Shown piece after piece: positions 11,364-22,532 of a stretch of DNA of 64,000 nucleotides (positions are counted from its first letter, which is position 1; each line of letters starts with the position of its first letter). Origin of the DNA: Nitzschia sp. DOCU1 (Eukaryota > Bacillariophyta > Bacillariophyceae > Bacillariales > Bacillariaceae); assembly GCA_951394045.1 (NCBI GenBank), contig OX596000.1, positions 1,426,001-1,490,000 of the forward strand. Direction: 5' to 3'. Both the position numbers and the translations under genes were made by a program. The notes under the pieces are model-generated. The model made no database searches and was not told where the DNA came from. It saw nothing but the letters and a program-made list of their open reading frames with translations.

Positions 11364-11985
11364 ATGGGAGAGAGCAACGATGAAATTGACTTTGTACCAC
11401 TCACTACCTTATCATTTGAAAACGAAAATAAAAATTACACTTTACATGTTCTATTGGATTCTGGGTCTACGACCTCATGGATCACACGATCGGTTCTTCA
11501 GGGGAAGAACTTACAGTCTTTCAAGGTTCCCGCCATCACAGGGTCTACGTTGGCGGGTAATTTCAAGGCAAATGAAGTGATCATACTCAAGGATACAAAG
11601 CTACAAGAACTGGATCCACACAAAACTGTGGAGACAATCGATCTACACATATTCGATGCGCCTTGTCGGTATGATGCCGTTATCGGCCGCAAGGTGCTCT
11701 CAAATCTGGGTATAATCCTAGATTTCAAGCAAAAGATTGTCGAATGGGAAGACAAGATTATACCAATGAAGGAAAATAAAATGACGATGGTCACTGCACG
11801 TTCTGTTTCTAAATCTAATGACGACCTTTATAGGTCCGACACGATTGGAAGAGTCAATGCATCTGGATATCATTCCAAGACTATCTCGGCGAGTAAATAT
11901 GAAAAGGTGGATGTGGGTGAAGTTGTAAATGGATGTTCTCACCTTTCTTCCTCTCAAAAACGAGATCTCAAACGGTTATTAACAA
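11364..11985 (+). pseudogene. gypsy retropepsin domain
   Basis: The frame contains the aspartic protease motif LLDSGSTTSWI and the later flap/ILG-like segment YDAVIGRKVLSNLGI followed by DFKQKIVEW, the usual order in Ty3/gypsy proteases. Retropepsins cut the Gag-Pol polyprotein. The frame passes into integrase sequence in another frame at about 11985-11995 where reverse transcriptase should follow, so this is a deletion derivative. Confidence 0.75.
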
Positions 11986-12803
11986 GGATCGGTATCCGTT
12001 TGACTTCAATACCATCGAACATTATCAGAACGCGGATGCGACATTACAAGCGATGCTGTTGGAACAACCTCAAATGTATAAAAAACACCCAATGGGTGGA
12101 GCAGAAGTTATCTGCGTCGGTGAATCCGACTCTGGTGAATCCAGTGGGCTGATTGCCTTGCCCCGAACAATGGTGGCACCAATATTAAAATACTATCACG
12201 GCCTGCTAGGCCATGCCGAAGCGGCAACCAAATTGGAGAAAACAGTGCGCAGACATTTCACTCATCCGAACATTGGTACAGAAGCGAAACGGCTTATTGC
12301 TGAATGTGATCTTTGCAAACGAATGAAACACTCACGTCTCAATTATGGTGAATTGCCGATTCGCGAGATTTCTCATGTTCTCCCGTGGCAACAGGTACAT
12401 GTTGATATGATTGGACCGTGGAAAAATCAAAGTGAACAAGACTGCTATCGACATCAAGGCTTTGACTTGTATTGAGCCTGTGCTGAATCTTTTGGAAATC
12501 TTTCGTGGACGAGACATGCTCCTTGACATTCCGTTGATTGCTGACATCCAGACGCTCAAGCAAGCTCGACAAGCTCAAATCGACGTTCGTCTTCTTCGTG
12601 CCAATCGCAAAAGGAAACCCGTTGACTTTTGTGTTGGGCATCAAGTGTATTTGGAACGCCCGCGCAAACCCGGTGATAAGTTGAGACCTCTGTTTACAGG
12701 GCCTCATGAGATTACTCGTGTTCATGCAAATGGAACTGTGACTCTGCGACGTGCTCCCAACTTGATGGAACGCGTTAACATTCGACGCATCAAACCTGTT
12801 TGA
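11960..12803 (+). pseudogene. gypsy integrase remnant
   Basis: Contains an HHCC zinc-binding domain (HGLLGHAEAATKLEK ... CDLCKRMKHS) and the start of the catalytic core (WQQVHVDMIGPW), then a frameshift near 12425 and a jump to the C-terminal part (RKPVDFCVGHQVYLERPRKP, GPHEITRVHANGTV). Most of the DDE core is absent. Integrase inserts the DNA copy; this one cannot be active. Confidence 0.75.
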
Positions 12804-12848
12804 GTTTTCGTCATTGGCAGCTTCGATGCTTCTCATGGTTGGGGAGAG

Positions 12849-12990
12849 TGTGATGCTCCACGTGTCTCTGACGCACCTCTGGACTGAGGTACGAGGATGT
12901 CAAGCCTCATTCAAGATCGCTCGTCGGCATCCATGCCTACTCGTAGCCCTCATAATAATGGATAGTTGATTGCTTCACACGCGTAGTTCA
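12849..12990 (+). repeat. 3' LTR of the gypsy element
   Basis: TGTGATGCTCC ... GTAGTTCA, 142 bases, preceded by the polypurine tract GGTTGGGGAGAG. Differs from the 5' LTR by two substitutions and a CT deletion as read by eye. Confidence 0.85.
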
Positions 12991-13010
12991 CTCGGGAATG
13001 GAATTGGGCC

Positions 13011-13205
13011 CGCGTGCACACCGGACGACGACGCGCTCGGAAGAGGCGGGCGGCATCTCCGAATAACCGATATCCAGAAAGAAAATGCGAACTGGTCACA
13101 AATGCGATGCGAACGGGCCCCAATCAGCGTGCTTCACAAAAATACAAAAAAGTTGTCATTAAGGCGTAAACAGAGCTGTAGTAGCACAAAGAAAGACAAA
13201 GAAGA
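13011..13205 (+). promoter_or_regulatory. conserved upstream block of LRR gene A
   Basis: The block has CGGACGACGACGCGCTCGG, GAGGCGGGCGGCAT, CACAAATGCGATGCGAAC and AAGGCGTAAACAG in that order, ending a few bases before the start codon. The same blocks occur in the same order before LRR B, C and D, so this is probably promoter plus 5' untranslated sequence of the family. Confidence 0.6.
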
Positions 13206-13295
13206 ATGAGAGTGCCTTTGAGGACGGCAACCAGCAGCACTGGTCGAGAAGACGGTCCAGAGGAGATGCCCCGCCGCGAGAATCAAAACGATGAT
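13206..13295 (+). pseudogene. LRR gene A, first fragment (start codon and about 30 codons)
   Basis: The ATG at 13206 corresponds to the start of LRR C at 28968, and the first codons (TATSSTGREDGPE) match LRR C and D closely. At GATGAT (13290-13295) the family sequence stops and an unrelated 2.6-kb element begins. The gene resumes at 15870 (AAG GAC TTG GAA), so the insertion split the cytoplasmic N-terminal region without evident loss. Confidence 0.75.
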
Positions 13296-13313
13296 ATAAG
13301 TGTAGCGCGGGAG

Positions 13314-13359
13314 CGATAGAAAACGGAGCGTGGGTTGGTTGGCGCTCCGTTTTCTATCG
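13314..13359. repeat. perfect 17-bp hairpin at the left end of the insertion
   Basis: CGATAGAAAACGGAGCG (13314-13330) is followed after a 12-base loop (TGGGTTGGTTGG) by its exact complement CGCTCCGTTTTCTATCG (13343-13359). It lies 18 bases inside the insertion, a position that fits a transposon end or protein-binding structure. Confidence 0.85.
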
Positions 13360-13553
13360 TACCGGCGCGGTAAGGCGGGCGCTCGGGCCGCTGGGCCATT
13401 CATCGGCCGGCGCGGGCCGACCGGGGGAGGGGACTCCCCAAAACACAACAATCAAACTAAAAACGGGGACATTGTGAGAACACGACGACAAATCCAAAAC
13501 GTATCTTTTTATTGACAAGCACCCGAAAATTCTAGAACGAGAAGGTCATTCTC

Positions 13554-13674
13554 ATGACAATGTGGAGCAACAACAATCAACACCACCGACGGTACTCATA
13601 CCGTCAAGACAACGTGATGGTGGTAGAGGAAGACGATGACGATGATGAGTACGATGATGATGATGATGACGATA

Positions 13675-13753
<79 letters not shown>

Positions 13754-14057
13754 TAACGAAACCAACGGCGGCAGCAACAAAGTCAACGAGGACCACCACC
13801 ATCAAAAGAAGAGAAGGAAGACAAACAACAACGACAACCACAACGACAACGATGACGACGATGTTGATGATGAGGACGACAATGTTGATGATGACGAGGA
13901 TGACGAGGTCGAGGTGGTTGAGGGGATGAGCCCTTCGACCACCATCGAGATAGACGACGACGATGACAGCGACTACATGGACGACGATGAGTCTGATGTG
14001 TCGTCATTCGGGAGAGGATTGATGTTGTTTCGTCTCGAACCCATCGTCTCATGCTAG
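13554..14057 (+). CDS. small very acidic Asp/Glu-repeat protein (doubtful)
   Basis: A 167-codon frame whose middle is long runs of D and E encoded by GAC/GAT/GAG triplets. Part of the frame is a simple (GAN)n microsatellite that is open in several frames, so openness alone is weak evidence. A Lys/Arg patch (KKRRK) could act as a nuclear signal. It converges on the minus-strand frame and overlaps it by four bases. I do not recognise it; it may be only low-complexity sequence. Confidence 0.3.
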
Positions 14058-15292
14058 TCTTCTGTCTTTGGATGCAGCGAAATGGTACCATGAAATGGAA
14101 AAGCATCCGACATCATCCTATCTGCTGCTGCGATAGGAGGGAAAGATCTTGGAAGGATTTTATTTGAGGCAGGGGTTGCTGGTACCAATGAAGCGTACCT
14201 GGTATCATGGGTACTACCAGGATTATTTTGATTGGTGACACCTTGATCATTCTTGAAATCCTCGCCCGGTTGAGTAAAAGGCCCTCGCTCTTTGCAAATG
14301 CCACAATGAAACCAATCCGACAGTTGGTCGAATCGTTCTTTCGTGCTCAAGCATGCTTTCAAGATACAAGCATGATCTTCGAAAGGTAGTAGATCATCAT
14401 TTAAAATAGCACCTTCTGCAAGCGATGCAAGGATGTTGTTGGGCGACAATTGCTCGGGATCAACATCAAGACCTTCGTCATCGGCATGATCGCTGTCATC
14501 ATCGCCGATGTCGTATTCATCGTCATCATCTTCGTCGTCGTCCTCAAGAACATCAGTCTCAGGTGTGACAATATGGCTTCGTGGGATCGCACCACCTCTT
14601 GCGCTTACATAGCATTTGGCATCGTTGTCTTCGTGGTCGGATGAGAAACTTTCAAGAGTTTCAAGAGCAAAGTGAAACTGCGGTGTTCTCTCGATGTGAT
14701 CGCGAAAGTACCTTTTCACATCCTTTCATTTCTTGAAGAATTTTTGTGGACTAGCAATATGCTTTGGCTTTTGCTTCTTGGAGGGCGTTGGCGCTCTTGC
14801 GCTTGGTGCGCTTGCTGCTTGTTCATCGTCACGACCGTCGACTGGCTTGCGGCACACAACTATGCTGGCAAGATTTTTTTCAACAGTAGCTTGAAGGTCG
14901 CGATGATACTTCTTGCGAAGACGAACGGAGGCTTGCTGGTCTTTTCGTATTTGGAGTACTTGTGGCAGTGGTGATAGTGGCGGCGACCCGTGCAAGGATG
15001 TTACATGCTCACGACGCGCACTTGCAGTCTCAAGATCTCGCTTGCGGCGCTCAAGACGTAGCCTTGCGGCTTCTAAATTGGATTCGTTCTTTCTTGGTAA
15101 GCTAGCGAGTTCGTTGTTGTCTAAGCTAGGTACTTCTTGTCGTTGTCGCTTTCGGCTCTTGGTCGGCGACGGCGGCGGCTCGTCATGAACATTCTTGTGC
15201 TCGGCGAGTTTCTTGCGCTCTCGACGTAGCCTTTGAGCCTCTAATCTCGCCTTTTTCTTCTCTTCGGCCGTGGTATACGTTGCACGAGGCAT
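14054..15292 (-). pseudogene. unrecognised basic/acidic protein of the insertion, one in-frame TGA
   Basis: From ATG at 15292 a frame runs 188 codons to TGA at 14728-14726 and continues in the same frame for another 223 codons to the stop at 14054, so the ancestral product was about 412 residues. The first half is Lys/Arg-rich and helical (AEEKKKARLEAQRLRRERKK), with PTPSKKQKPK near the end. The second half has an acidic block and a possible zinc-binding piece (FHCGICKERGPF). The in-frame TGA may be a single mutation or a readthrough site. It could be the element's own protein, but no DDE, tyrosine recombinase or helicase motif is visible. Confidence 0.45.
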
Positions 15293-15845
15293 GTCGATAG
15301 ATCATTAAAGATAGCTAAACATAGATGCCATGACATAGACTCTTGTTGCACAAGATACCTCGTTCCATGCACATTTCTCGTTTCGTGCATGCCATGGAAC
15401 CATCATGTCCTCGGCCGGCGCCGGCCATGCCAACTCCATCTGATGCCAAGAAGAATTAGAAAATTGCTGCCGACAGAGTGTGGCAAACGCGCACCGGCGT
15501 TGCATGGCACCGGGCCATCCGAGGACTTGCTTGGTCCAATCACAATGACCAAAATGGATGTCGTGTGTTCTGACCATGACATGTCTTATTTGTCCATGGT
15601 CCAATCCAAAATCGATAGCCGGCTTCACATCTACAACTACATATCATCACACATACGCTTGAAATTTAAATTTAATTAAAGTTGTGACACGTCTACACCA
15701 ATCACAGCGCGCGATTTCGCGGACAAAAAACCCTTAAATCCGTGACATGAAAAATCACAAAAGTTTTGAGATGCACTCCAGCCTGGAGAATTGACACGAC
15801 CGATCGAGTCAAACGAACCATATGCGCGCACCCATCGGATAGGAA

Positions 15846-15864
15846 GGAGCGTCGTTGACGCTCC
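15846..15864. repeat. 8-bp hairpin at the right end of the insertion
   Basis: GGAGCGTC and GACGCTCC separated by GTT, five bases before the LRR sequence resumes. It shares the core GGAGCG/CGCTCC with the left-end hairpin. Confidence 0.6.
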
Positions 15865-15869
15865 GCATC

Positions 15870-16654
15870 AAGGACTTGGAAGGTCAAATGGTCGATGGCA
15901 ATCCTATGGCTTCGATATCTCCAACAAACGACGACCAGGCCACAGTCGAAGAGACACTGCAAGTGGAAGCCTACGTCGTGGGCGAAGAGCCATCGGCGGG
16001 GGAACAAAGAACGAAACCAGCCAAAGCACCCGCCATAGAAGCCAAGGTGCTTCAAAACGAGACACAAGTCGACGCTCGGATTTGGTGGTTTGTTCGTGGC
16101 CTGGTTGTTATTGCAATGGCGTTGAGTATTGCGTTGCCCTTGACCCTTTGGGGCCGCAATAACAACGCCCAACTAGAGACTCCTTCTCCAACCCCTGCGC
16201 CAGAGTTAAAAGACCCGTGGCTAATTTTGCAGCCAATCATCGGGAACGAATTGAAGGATGGAAGCTACGAGCAAAGAGCTTATCAATGGCTCACAGAGGA
16301 AGACGAGAGTGGCATTTTGGACGACCCATACACTCGCAAATGGCGGATTGTACAACGCTTTGTCCTTGCAAATTTCTATTTTGCAACCAACGGGCCTGAT
16401 TGGTTGAACCAGCTTGGATTTCTTTCCAAGGACGACGAATGCACATGGAAACAGACGATACCCTACAACGATTCTTTTGCATGCCTTGATAATTTCGACG
16501 TTACATCCCAACCAGCTGGTGTTATTACATGCGATACTGAAGGGCGAGTTGAATCTCTTCGTATTGCTCAAAATGGCCTCCAAAATGCTATACCAAGCGT
16601 TTTGAAACATCTTTCGGATCTTAAAGAGCTGGTTTTGGAGAACAACCCATTTGA
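15870..16654 (+). pseudogene. LRR gene A, second fragment (cytoplasmic part, membrane anchor, pre-LRR domain)
   Basis: The frame gives the family's conserved order: DLEGQMVDGNPM, EAYVVGEEP, VLQNETQVDARIWW, a membrane segment (WWFVRGLVVIAMALSIALP), a Pro-rich stalk (PSPTPAPELKDPW), and the pre-LRR region (IVQRFVLANFYFATNG ... FLSKDDECTW, VITCDTEGRVESLRIAQN). At ENNPFD the copia LTR begins. The frame stays open into the LTR to a stop at 16931, so a transcript would encode a truncated receptor-like protein with about 92 LTR-derived residues (ending DDRYFELVD). Confidence 0.8.
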
Positions 16655-17056
16655 TGTCGGAATGGGGTCTTTCAGGACTGGCAACTCGGGACTGAAGACC
16701 GACCATTCGAATGTGTCGACTGCACACTACGTCACGAATGTCGTCGGGGCAACGGAACTACAGAAGGTCATGTCAGTGGTAAGATCGGACATGAGACCAG
16801 ATGAAGAGGCATCCCATAGATGTTCATCTGAGACTCTTGGACAAGACAACGAGGGCTGGGATGATCTAGAGGACATCCAAGACGATTGGTGGGACATTGT
16901 AGATGACCGATACTTCGAACTAGTAGACTGAAGGAACGACGATCAGAGTCAACACGATCAATCGGGTCATTACGAATACCAAGCGGAAAGAACGTCTAGC
17001 ACTAGTAGATAATCACAATATTTAGGAGAAGCTTTGAGAGAGGAACTTCTGGTGCA
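16655..17056 (+). repeat. 5' LTR of the copia element in LRR A
   Basis: About 400 bases starting TGTCGGAATGGGG; the end near CTTCTGGTGCA is approximate. Compared with the 3' LTR it lacks about 18 bases after CGATCAGAGTC and differs at a few sites. It contains a 92-codon open stretch continuous with LRR A. Confidence 0.8.
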
Positions 17057-17204
17057 CCACCAACAAGTATTGTCTAGAGACCTGCTACGAAAAGACTACA
17101 GCCGAGCTAGTCAACTACAGTCGAGTTAGTCGAGCAGGAACGCTACAAGTTACGAGAGATTTCAACACGCTTTAAAGCGGCTTTGTTTGAAAAGAAAAAG
17201 TAAG

Positions 17205-20200
17205 ATGTCTACTAAGGGAGACGAAACTTCGCTGTCGTCTGTGAAGTACTATTCGTTGAAGGATTCGAATGTTGTCGAATTCTATGATGAATGGAGGTTC
17301 AAGACCATGGCTATCATTCGCAAGAAAGGCTGGAGTGGACCGTTCGACGATCCTACCGCCGCGATTCCGACCAAGTCGGAAACTGAGGTCCCTACTGCCA
17401 CGCAGGTGCAGAAGGACCTCTACAAGGCGAATGTGGAGGCGTACGACCAGATTCTGATGGGATGCAGTGGCGTGCCCATGGGTTTGGTGCGTCGAGCCAA
17501 CGGCGACGTTCGAGCAGCCCTAGCTGCTCTGGATTGCAAGTACGCAAAGCAAGCAAGCTCTAACTTGACAGAGTTGCTCAAGGCGTTTACGCAGTGCAAA
17601 CTGGAGTCTACGGCTACCGATCCTACTTTGTGGTTCCTAGAGATGGACAGCATCAACGAGAAACTACGAAACATCAAGGACGAGTTTGCCAAGAAAGACT
17701 ATGAGATCAAGGCACATCTTGTCGGAAACCTGCCAGAGGGATACGAGGACGTGGAGACCAAGGTATCCGGCAAGGAAGACACGATGACTGTGACCAAGAT
17801 CGAAAACGAGATCGCTCAGAAATGGGCGAGATCCTTCGAGGACCACAACCGAAAGGGCAACGTGAAGAACGTTGCCATGACAACCGAGACCAAGAAGGGA
17901 TTCGGCGGCGGTGCGGCCAAGTGGAGCGGCAAGAAGAAGTTCAAAGGAAAGTGCCGCAAGTGTGGCAAACAAGGCCACAAGAAAGCTGACTGCAAGTCCG
18001 ACAAGACCGGCGTTTGCTTCGAGTGTGGCGAAGACGGTCACTTCGCAAAGGATTGCCCCAAGAAGTCAGGCGGCGGCTCGAGGCCGGCTGCTGAGACTGG
18101 CATCGGCATGTTCGTCGGCATGTCCGTGACCAAGAAGGTGCAATTTGACGACGACGATGAACGCTACCTTCTCGACTCGGGTTCAGACGCCCACGTCTTG
18201 AAGTATGGAGATGGACTTGTGGACCCATCAACCAGCAAGCAGTTTGTGCAGGTTGGAAGCGGCGAATACATGAAAGCTACCAAGCAAGGATCGTTGTTCC
18301 TTGGCTGTGGCAAGGCTGTCTTGCATCTGAAGAATGCTCAAGTTGTTCCTGGCTTCGCAAAGAACATCATCTCGCTGGGAAAGCTTGTTCAAGCAGGCAA
18401 CAAGGTTTCGTTCGAAGGAACCAAGCTCGTGATCGAAAGCCCCAAAGGCAATCGAATCTATGTGGAGAAGGACAAGGGCAGTGCGCTCTACTACCTCAAG
18501 GCGACGGTACAGGAAGGCAACAAGGCTTTCGCGACGTTGATTGAGGAAGAGGATGAAAAGGATGCCGCTTCAACCAAGGAAGATTACAAGCCAGCGGCAG
18601 TTGAGACAGAAGTCAAGACCAAGAAGCCAAGCGAGATCGATATCAACGACGCCCACGAGCTATACGGGCATCTCAATCATGGGATACTCAAGCCTCTGTT
18701 GGAGAGCCGCGGCTACGTTGTCTACAGAAACGGCAGCAACAAGAAGTCTTGTGAAGCTTGCGCTTACGCAAAAGCTAAGGCGAAGGGTGTTTCCAAGACC
18801 ACCAATGTCAAGGCTACTACTAAGGGCGAGAGACTCTTTATGGACATCAGCGGTCCTTACAAGACGTCTTTGAAAGGCTCTAAGTTTTGGGTACTGATTG
18901 TGGACGACAAGACCCGCAAAGCCTGGAGCTTCTTTGTGAAGCATAAGAACGAGGCAAAACGAGTGACTAAGGTCGTCTTGGATCTACTTAAGGGAGCGTG
19001 AGTCACCACTAAGTATCTTCGCTGCGATAACGCGGGCGAAAACATGAAGGGATTGCGCGAGTTGTGCGGAGATTTCGGTATCCAGATTGAGCTAACACCA
19101 CCCAATTCCCCCAAGTACAACAGTGTTTTGGAACGAAAGTTTGTTACGATCCGAGATCGCGCTCAAGCCATGATGCTTGGTGTGCACTTGGATGAAGAAC
19201 ATCAGGGGCACTTATGGGGCGAAGCTGTATTTACGGCTACGCGCATCCATAATGCTGTGCCCAATCGAGTCGGGCCGGCTCCAGACGAGCTATGGTACGG
19301 CAAAACTCCTAAGGTTTTGGATCACCTGGTTCAGTTCGGAAGAATTGGATATGTGAAGATCCGCGACAAGAAGCCTACTAAGATGGCTCTCAAGAGCCAG
19401 AAGATGGTGTTCATGGGGTATGCTCCGGACCAGTCCAGCGATGTATACCGCATGTACAACCCCGCGACCAAGAGTGTGGTTGAATCGCGCGACGTTACGT
19501 GGGCAGAATGGCACGGTAGCCAAGAAGTCCCCAAATCCTTGAAGATTTTTGCTTCGGATTTCGAAGTCGATGTGAGCGACGACGTCATTGAGGATTACGC
19601 GTTGCCTCTAACCACTGCTGAGCTCTTGCCTCATGAAGTTTCAGACGACGATGACGAGGACGCTACTGGAGCAGGGAGGAAGGTTTCCCAGGTGGGGAGG
19701 ATCCCCTACAAAATACTCCAGTCCATCCTAAGCCAAGCAGAGTCGAGCGCGAACTAGCCAGGCTGAGAACACATTACAACCCTATCGAAAGCGACGAAGA
19801 AGTCGTCAATGTGGATGGCGACACTACTGATGGGAACAATGACGACGATGGAAGCGAAAGGCAGCAGCAAGCCTATTACGTCTTCCACACTGCGCTTGCA
19901 AGTGATCCTGGCGAGCCGAAGACCCTCGGCGAAGCTCTTCAAGGAGAGCAACGTTTGGAATGGATCGGCGCAGCCAAGAAAGAGATCGAGAACTTCTTGC
20001 ATCGCAAGGTCTGGAAGAAGACGCCATTGTCGGCGTTGAAGAAAGGACAGCGACCTATCTCGACCAAGTGGGTCTTCAAGGTCAAGCAGGAGCATGACGG
20101 ATCGAAACGATACAAAGGCAGGATTGTGGTTCGTGGCTTTGTGCAGATACCCGGCATTGACTTTACTCACACCCATTCACCTGTTGCTCAGGACGCATCG

Positions 20201-22532
20201 ACGAGACTACTCCTTGCTCTGTCGCTTTTCAACGAGTCGAATGAATGGGACGTGGAGATGTTGGACATCGAGGCCGCCTTCCTGGAAGCGCAGCTCGATG
20301 AAGATGTCTACATCCAGTGGCCCGAAGGCGTCGTCATGTTTGGCTACGCTTCGGAAGAAGAGACCCAAGGAACCTGCTTGCGTTTGGAACGCGCCATGTA
20401 TGGCGCTGTTCAATCGCCCAGAGCATTCTGGAAGGAAAACGCGAAGCATCTTTGGAAGATCGGCCTATGCCAATCGAAGGCCGACCCATGCGTTTGGTAC
20501 AAGCACAAGGACAAGGACTTGTGGCTGCTGATTGTTGTTCATGTCGACGACATCTTGTTTGCAGGTCCGGACGAAGCTCGCGGCTGGTTCAAGACGGCAA
20601 TCCAGCAACGGTTCAAGATCGTGGATCTGGGAACGCTAAGCAAGCATCTTGGAGTGTGGTACCAAAAGAAGAAGGACGACGACGGTCCCTACTACGAATT
20701 ATCTATGGCTGACTACCAACAAGATATCGAAAAAGATTGGTTGGAAGCAACCGGTCGCAATCTAAAGAACACGAAGACCCCCGGATTCCCTGGTGAGACT
20801 TTGGAACGAAACAAGGAAGGGGAGATCAAGGATGTTGATCTCTATCGCAAGATCCTTGGGAATGTCATGTGGTTCTGTCGCAAGATCATGCCGGAATGTG
20901 GCAACGCACTGAGAGAGTTGGCATCCAGCATGGATCGCCCAGGTGACGACCATTGGAGGTCACATTCGTACCTCTAACCCTGCAACCTTGATCTTGAGAA
21001 AGCCGAAGAACTTGACTCTCTATGCCTACACCGACAGTAACTGGGCAACCAACAAGGAGAATCGCAAGAGCATTTCGGGACCCAAGGAACCTGCTTGCGT
21101 TTGGAACGCGCCATGTATGGCGCTGTTCAATCACCCAGAGCATTCTGGAAGGAAAACGCGAAGCATCTTTGGAAGATCGGCCTATGCCAATCGAAGGCCG
21201 ACCCATGCGTTTGGTACAAGCACAAGGACAAGGACTTGTGGCTGCTGATTGTTGTTCATGTCGACGACATCTTGTTTGCAGGTCCGGACGAAGCTCGCGG
21301 CTGGTTCAAGACGGCAATCCAGCAACGGTTCAAGATCGTGGATCTGGGAACGCTAAGCAAGCATCTTGGAGTGTGGTACCAAAAGAAGAAGGACGACGAC
21401 GGTCCCTACTACGAATTATCTATGGCTGACTACCAACAAGATATCGAAAAAGATTGGTTGGAAGCAACCGGTCGCAATCTAAAGAACACGAAGACCCCCG
21501 GATTCCCTGGTGAGACTTTGGAACGAAACAAGGAAGGGGAGATCAAGGATGTTGATCTCTATCGCAAGATCCTTGGGAATGTCATGTGGTTCTGTCGCAA
21601 GATCATGCCGGAATGTGGCAACGCACTGAGAGAGTTGGCATCCAGCATGGATCGCCCAGGTGACGACCATTGGAGGTCACATTCATACCTCTAACCCTGC
21701 AACCTTGATCTTGAGAAAGCCGAAGAACTTGACTCTCTATGCCTACACCGACAGTAACTGGGCAACCAACAAGGAGAATCGCAAGAGCGTTTCGGGGTAT
21801 GTGACGACACTCGGCGGATCGTTGATGACCGCTGTGTCAAGGACGCAACAGTCGGTGACTCTGAGCAGCACCGAAGCAGAGTATGTGGCAGCATCAGCTT
21901 GTGCTACGGAGATCCAGTTTCTTCAAATGCTTTTGGAGGAAGTTGTTCCGGGAGCCTTGAATGCAAGGCCAGCTGTGATGTTCGAAGACAACACTGGAGC
22001 CATCTATCTGATGGAGAACAAGGCTGTCGGCAACAGGACGAAACAAATTGACATCCGCATGCATCACATTCGAGAGTTGATGGTTCCAAGCGAGAGTGGG
22101 CCACCAAGGCTTGTCGTCCGCTTCATTCGTTCGGAATTGAATTTGGTCGACCCGATGACGAAAAACGTGACGGAACAGATTCACAAGGATTTGGCGTGCA
22201 AGCTAACAAACGGCGGCGTCTTTCATATGATCCGTTCGGCAGTCAACAGGGAGGATGTCGGAATGGGGTCTTTCAGGACTGGCAACTCGGGACTGAAGAC
22301 CGACCATTCGAATGTGTCGACTGCACACTACGTCACGACTGTCGTCGGGGCAACGGAACTACAGAAGGTCATGTCAGTGGTAAGATCGGACATGAGACCA
22401 GATGAAGAGGCATCCCATAGATGTTCATCTGAGACTCTTGGACAAGACAACGAGGGCTGGGATGATCTAGAGGACATCCAAGACGATCGGTGGGACATTG
22501 TAGATGACCGATACTTCGAACTAGTAGACTGA
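17205..22532 (+). pseudogene. copia Gag-Pol polyprotein, interrupted
   Basis: From ATG at 17205: Gag with two CCHC zinc knuckles (CRKCGKQGHKKADC, CFECGEDGHFAKDC), protease (YLLDSGSDAHVL), integrase zinc domain (HELYGHLNHG ... CEAC) and core (ERLFMDISGP, LIVDD). A TGA at 18999-19001 breaks the core; the same frame resumes with YLRCDNAGE and LTPPNSPKYN. A frameshift near 19690-19750 leads to RT (WVFKVKQEHDGS, MLDIEAAFLEAQ, HVDDILFAGP), another near 20960 to RNase H (LYAYTDSNWA, STEAEYVAAS, VMFEDNTGAI). Part of RT/RNase H is present twice. The last frame runs through the polypurine tract into the 3' LTR and stops at 22532. It cannot make an intact product. Confidence 0.85.
20362..21795 (+). repeat. 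717-bp tandem duplication within RT/RNase H
   Basis: 20362-21078 is repeated at 21079-21795 with about three substitutions by eye. The unit is 239 codons long, so it keeps frame, and it duplicates the RT catalytic motif VHVDDILFAG. Both copies share the same frameshift near the RT/RNase H border, so the shift came before the duplication. Misassembly is possible. Confidence 0.85.

Larger units (their letters stand above)
9815..12990 (+). mobile_element. non-autonomous Ty3/gypsy LTR retrotransposon
   Basis: Two short direct LTRs (9815-9958 and 12849-12990) bracket Gag-, protease- and integrase-like frames in the order PR before IN. The whole reverse transcriptase/RNase H part is missing at about 11990, and the integrase core is also shortened. 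A purine-rich tract (GGTTGGGGAGAG) sits directly before the 3' LTR. Left flank GTCG and right flank CTCGGGAATGG can be joined to resemble the sequence at 55755-55775 (ATGTCGGGAATGG), which looks like a related unoccupied site; the target duplication itself is short or mutated. The element separates the two halves of the shared Nudix/LRR A upstream region. Confidence 0.85.
13296..15869. mobile_element. unclassified 2.57-kb insertion with hairpin ends
   Basis: Its limits follow from comparing LRR A with LRR B, C and D: family sequence stops at 13295 and resumes at 15870. Each end has a palindrome built on GGAGCG/CGCTCC: a 17-base stem at 13314-13330/13343-13359 and an 8-base stem at 15846-15853/15857-15864. 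It carries one broken minus-strand frame (14054-15292) and one acidic plus-strand frame (13554-14057). I see no clear target duplication, long terminal inverted repeats or known transposase, so the class is open. Confidence 0.65.

Noticed and set aside
13596..13841. Val/Leu/Ile-run and Ser-run minus-strand frames
   Set aside because: Shadows of the GAN microsatellite.
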